DNA of 64,000 nt, from assembly GCF_022603395.1 (NCBI RefSeq), contig NZ_JAIBKA010000003.1:310001-374000 (forward strand), read 5' to 3'. A program made the translations under genes and the position numbers. Under the pieces are notes generated by a model that saw nothing but the letters and a program-made list of their open reading frames with translations, was not told the DNA's origin and did no database searches. Source of the DNA: Desulfoferrobacter suflitae. GTDB lineage: Bacteria; Desulfobacterota; Syntrophobacteria; Syntrophobacterales; Syntrophobacteraceae. Below are positions 61,150 to 64,000 of the stretch, piece by piece. Numbering within the stretch: the first letter of the stretch is position 1; each line of letters starts with the position of its first letter.

Positions 61150-64000
61150 ATGCCAAAGCGACAAGACATCAACAAGGTTTTGATCATTGGATCAGGACCA
61201 ATCATCATTGGCCAAGCCTGTGAATTTGACTACTCGGGCACCCAAGCATGCAAAGCCCTGCGCGAACTGGGCTACGAAATTGTGCTGGTGAACTCAAATC
61301 CTGCCACCATCATGACCGATCCCGGTATGGCGGACGTCACCTACATCGAGCCACTCACTTTGGAATCACTGGAGAAAATCATTGACAAAGAACGCCCCGA
61401 CGCTCTGCTGCCAAATCTTGGCGGTCAGACCGGATTGAATTTGAGTGCTCAGTTGCATCGCCACGGCATCCTCGACAAGTACGGCGTGAAGATCATCGGA
61501 GTACAGGGAGACGCCATTGAGCGTGGTGAAGACAGGGTTGCCTTTAAGCAGACCATGGAGCGGCTCGGCATAGAAATGCCCAAGAGCCGACCCGCCTTCA
61601 GTGTCGAGGAAGCTGAAGAGATTGCTGCCGAACTCGGCTATCCGGTGGTGATTCGTCCCGCTTACACTCTGGGCGGTACCGGCGGCGGTCTGGTGTACAA
61701 TGTGGAAGAATTGCGCACGGTGGCAAGCCGAGGCATTGCTGCAAGCCTGGTGGGGCAGGTGCTTGTGGAAGAGTCTGTGCTGGGTTGGGAAGAACTGGAA
61801 CTGGAAGTGGTCAGGGATGCCAAGAACCAGCGCATCACCGTTTGCTATATCGAAAATGTGGATGCCATGGGAATCCACACCGGCGACTCCTTTTGCACCG
61901 CACCCATGCTCACGATTGACGAGGCGTTGCAGAAGCGCCTGCAGAAATATTCATACGACATCGTAGAAGCCATAGAAGTCATCGGCGGAACCAACATCCA
62001 GTTTGCCCACGATCCCAACAGCGGGCGTGTGGTGGTGATCGAAATCAATCCAAGGACTTCACGATCCTCGGCCCTTGCTTCCAAGGCAACCGGCTTTCCG
62101 ATCGCCCTCATTTCCGCCAAACTGGCCGGCGGCGGCAGTCTCGACGAGATTCCCTACTGGAGAGAGGGGACCCTGGAAAAATACGCTCCATGGGGCGATT
62201 ACGTCGTTGTCAAATTCGCCCGTTGGGCGTTTGAAAAGTTCAAGGGCGTTGAAGACCGGCTGGGCACCCAGATGCGCGCCGTGGGCGAAGTGATGAGCAT
62301 CGGCAAGACCTACAAGGAGGCCTTTCAAAAATCCATCCGCTCTCTCGAGATAGGACGCTACGGCCTGGGGTTTGCGCGCGATTTCCATCAAAGGTCACTG
62401 GATGAGCTCATGGAAATGCTGTCCGAACCCACCAGCGAGCGCCAATTCATCATGTATGAGGCTCTCAGGAAGGGGGCAAGCATTCCATCCCTGTATCAAA
62501 AGACGCACATCAAACCCTGGTTCATCGAACAAATGCAACAGCTGGTCAACCTTGAGGAATCCATTCTCGAATACAAAGGCCGGATGCTGCCCGATCACCT
62601 GCTGCAACAGGCCAAAAAGGACGGTTTTGCCGATCGTTACCTGGCATCTTTGTTGGGCATTCCCGAACAGGACATCCGTGAGCGGCGCAAGGCTTTGGAT
62701 ATCAATCAGGGCTGGCATGCGCTACCGGTAAGCGGAGTGGAAAACGCCGCCTATTACTATTCCACCTACAACGCTCCCGATCAGGTGCCGGCCAGCAACC
62801 GGCCGAAACTGATGGTGATTGGAGGAGGTCCCAACCGTATCGGCCAGGGCATCGAATTCGACTATTGCTGTGTTCACGCTGCCTTCGCGTTGCGTGACGC
62901 CGGTTACGAATCCATCATGGTGAACTGCAATCCGGAAACCGTGTCGACGGATTATGACACGTCCGATAAATTGTATTTCGAGCCCATAACGGTTGAGGAT
63001 GTGCTCAGCATTTATGACAAGGAGAAGCCCGAGGGGATCATTGTGCAGTTCGGTGGGCAAACGCCCCTCAACATTGCCAGGGAACTGGCCGAGGCCGGAG
63101 TCAGGATCATCGGCACCTCGCATGAAGCTATCGACCTGGCGGAGGATCGCGACCGCTTTCGAAAAATGATGGAAGATCTCGCCATTCCCATGCCGGAATC
63201 GGGCATGGCGGCGAGCCTCGAGGAGGCGCTGCAGGTGGCGGCGCAAATCGGCTACCCATTAATGGTCAGACCGTCCTATGTGTTGGGAGGCCGCGGCATG
63301 GAAGTGGTGCACGACGACGAGATGCTGAAAGAGTATGTGTCCGCTGCGGTCGGTGTCACACCCGACCGCCCCATATTGATCGACAAGTTTTTGGAGAATG
63401 CCATAGAGGCGGAAGCGGACGCCGTTTCCGATGGTATTGATGCGTTTGTGCCGGCGGTCATGGAGCACATCGAACTGGCCGGGGTGCATTCTGGAGATTC
63501 CGCCTGTGTGATCCCCCCCATAAGCATACCCGTCAAGCACCTGGAAACCATTCGCGAATACACCCGCAAAATTGCCATGGAGCTCAATGTGCTGGGGCTG
63601 ATAAATATCCAGTACGCCATTGCACAGGATATCGTGTACGTACTGGAAGCCAATCCCAGAGCTTCACGCACCGTGCCCCTGGTATCCAAAGTGTGCAACA
63701 TTCCGATGGCGCGCATCGCCACGCAGATCATGCTGGGGAAACGGCTGAGCGACTTCTCCCTCAGCTCACGCCATATTCCCCACTACGGTGTGAAGGAGGC
63801 GGTCTTCCCCTTCAACATGTTTCCCGAAGTTGATCCCCTCCTGGGACCGGAGATGAGGTCTACGGGAGAAGTCCTGGGCATGGCGGATTCCTTCGGCCTG
63901 GCTTTCTACAAGGCGCAGGAGGCCGCCATGCAGCATCTGCCGACCGAAGGGTGTGTGCTCATCACCGTAACCGACAAGGAGAAACACGCCGCCCTGCAGG
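61150..64000 (+). CDS. carB: carbamoyl-phosphate synthase large subunit, 3' end beyond window
   Basis: The enzyme makes carbamoyl phosphate from ammonia, bicarbonate and two ATP, for arginine and pyrimidine synthesis. The start MPKRQDINKVLIIGSGPI is at 61150 and the frame stays open to the end, giving about 950 of roughly 1075 residues. Both ATP-grasp halves are seen (GSGPIIIGQACEFDYSGTQA and GGGPNRIGQGIEFDYCCVHA), with the paired NPATIMTD and NPETVSTD motifs; the last residues enter the allosteric MGS-like domain. carA is not directly upstream, so the operon is split. No frameshift was seen. Confidence 0.97.
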   Translation, partial: MPKRQDINKVLIIGSGPIIIGQACEFDYSGTQACKALRELGYEIVLVNSNPATIMTDPGMADVTYIEPLTLESLEKIIDKERPDALLPNLGGQTGLNLSAQLHRHGILDKYGVKIIGVQGDAIERGEDRVAFKQTMERLGIEMPKSRPAFSVEEAEEIAAELGYPVVIRPAYTLGGTGGGLVYNVEELRTVASRGIAASLVGQVLVEESVLGWEELELEVVRDAKNQRITVCYIENVDAMGIHTGDSFCTAPMLTIDEALQKRLQKYSYDIVEAIEVIGGTNIQFAHDPNSGRVVVIEINPRTSRSSALASKATGFPIALISAKLAGGGSLDEIPYWREGTLEKYAPWGDYVVVKFARWAFEKFKGVEDRLGTQMRAVGEVMSIGKTYKEAFQKSIRSLEIGRYGLGFARDFHQRSLDELMEMLSEPTSERQFIMYEALRKGASIPSLYQKTHIKPWFIEQMQQLVNLEESILEYKGRMLPDHLLQQAKKDGFADRYLASLLGIPEQDIRERRKALDINQGWHALPVSGVENAAYYYSTYNAPDQVPASNRPKLMVIGGGPNRIGQGIEFDYCCVHAAFALRDAGYESIMVNCNPETVSTDYDTSDKLYFEPITVEDVLSIYDKEKPEGIIVQFGGQTPLNIARELAEAGVRIIGTSHEAIDLAEDRDRFRKMMEDLAIPMPESGMAASLEEALQVAAQIGYPLMVRPSYVLGGRGMEVVHDDEMLKEYVSAAVGVTPDRPILIDKFLENAIEAEADAVSDGIDAFVPAVMEHIELAGVHSGDSACVIPPISIPVKHLETIREYTRKIAMELNVLGLINIQYAIAQDIVYVLEANPRASRTVPLVSKVCNIPMARIATQIMLGKRLSDFSLSSRHIPHYGVKEAVFPFNMFPEVDPLLGPEMRSTGEVLGMADSFGLAFYKAQEAAMQHLPTEGCVLITVTDKEKHAALQ

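Noticed and set aside
61150-64000. Broken carB
   Set aside because: The frame is open without interruption to the window edge, with both ATP-grasp halves; it is simply cut by the end of the window.

Overview
The window looks like chromosomal DNA of a Desulfobacterota-type (former Deltaproteobacteria) anaerobe. Supporting signs are an rpoD - tRNA-Met - Nif3-like - C4 zinc-ribbon order, a secA-argJ pair, a TrpB2-type tryptophan synthase, a small siroheme sulfite-reductase-like protein, an ADP-forming acyl-CoA synthetase and several TRAP receptors. This placement is inference from gene content and order. I saw no rRNA, CRISPR array, prophage or intact insertion sequence. Two short REP-like hairpins are the only repeat-element traces.

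Layout. 1-9.9 kb (+): the 3' part of rpoD, a tRNA-Met with its own promoter and terminator, Nif3-like and zinc-ribbon genes, prs, an NCS2 permease, then nudix-fdhD-cysteine desulfurase with overlapping ends, a short N-acetylglutamate-synthase-like GNAT and trpB2. 10-17.6 kb (+): secA overlapping argJ, then a TrkA-UspA fusion protein ahead of a CPA2 antiporter, and a DUF5661-like gene. 17.6-34.3 kb (-): membrane and envelope genes (duplicated membrane protein, orphan DctP, MscS, an unknown protein, TraB-family protein), a five-gene MCE/Mla-type ABC operon that starts with a LivJ-type binding protein, a trehalose synthase-maltokinase fusion, a phosphofructokinase and the small sulfite-reductase-like protein. 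34.6-38.8 kb (+): a CoA-transferase/GNAT fusion and an ADP-forming acyl-CoA synthetase. 39-41.5 kb (-): DedA, a one-domain asparaginase-like protein and a short Rho. 41.8-46 kb (+): a membrane metallophosphoesterase, then a TPP riboswitch with terminator controlling thiW-ecfAA'-ecfT. 46-60.7 kb (-): a large catabolic cluster. 61.15 kb to the end (+): carB, cut by the window edge.

The most interesting region is the minus-strand cluster. In transcription order it holds iclR, a panB homologue, an unrecognised probable TIM-barrel gene, a Glu/Leu/Phe/Val dehydrogenase, an ectoine-hydrolase-like M24 protein, dctQ, an Asp/Glu-racemase-family gene, dctM, an M20 amidohydrolase, dctP, a EutB-like PLP dehydratase, a second M24 protein, ridA and, after a strong hairpin, an MFS exporter. 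Both M24 proteins appear to have lost most metallopeptidase ligands, as expected for the creatinase/ectoine hydrolase branch. The cluster therefore looks like import of a small zwitterionic or N-acylated compound by a TRAP system, ring or amidine hydrolysis, deacylation, PLP-dependent deamination with RidA clean-up, and oxidative deamination. It lacks the aminotransferase and dehydrogenase of the known ectoine route, so the substrate is unknown. Long hairpins flank dctP and sit at two other gene boundaries, suggesting uneven expression along the transcript.
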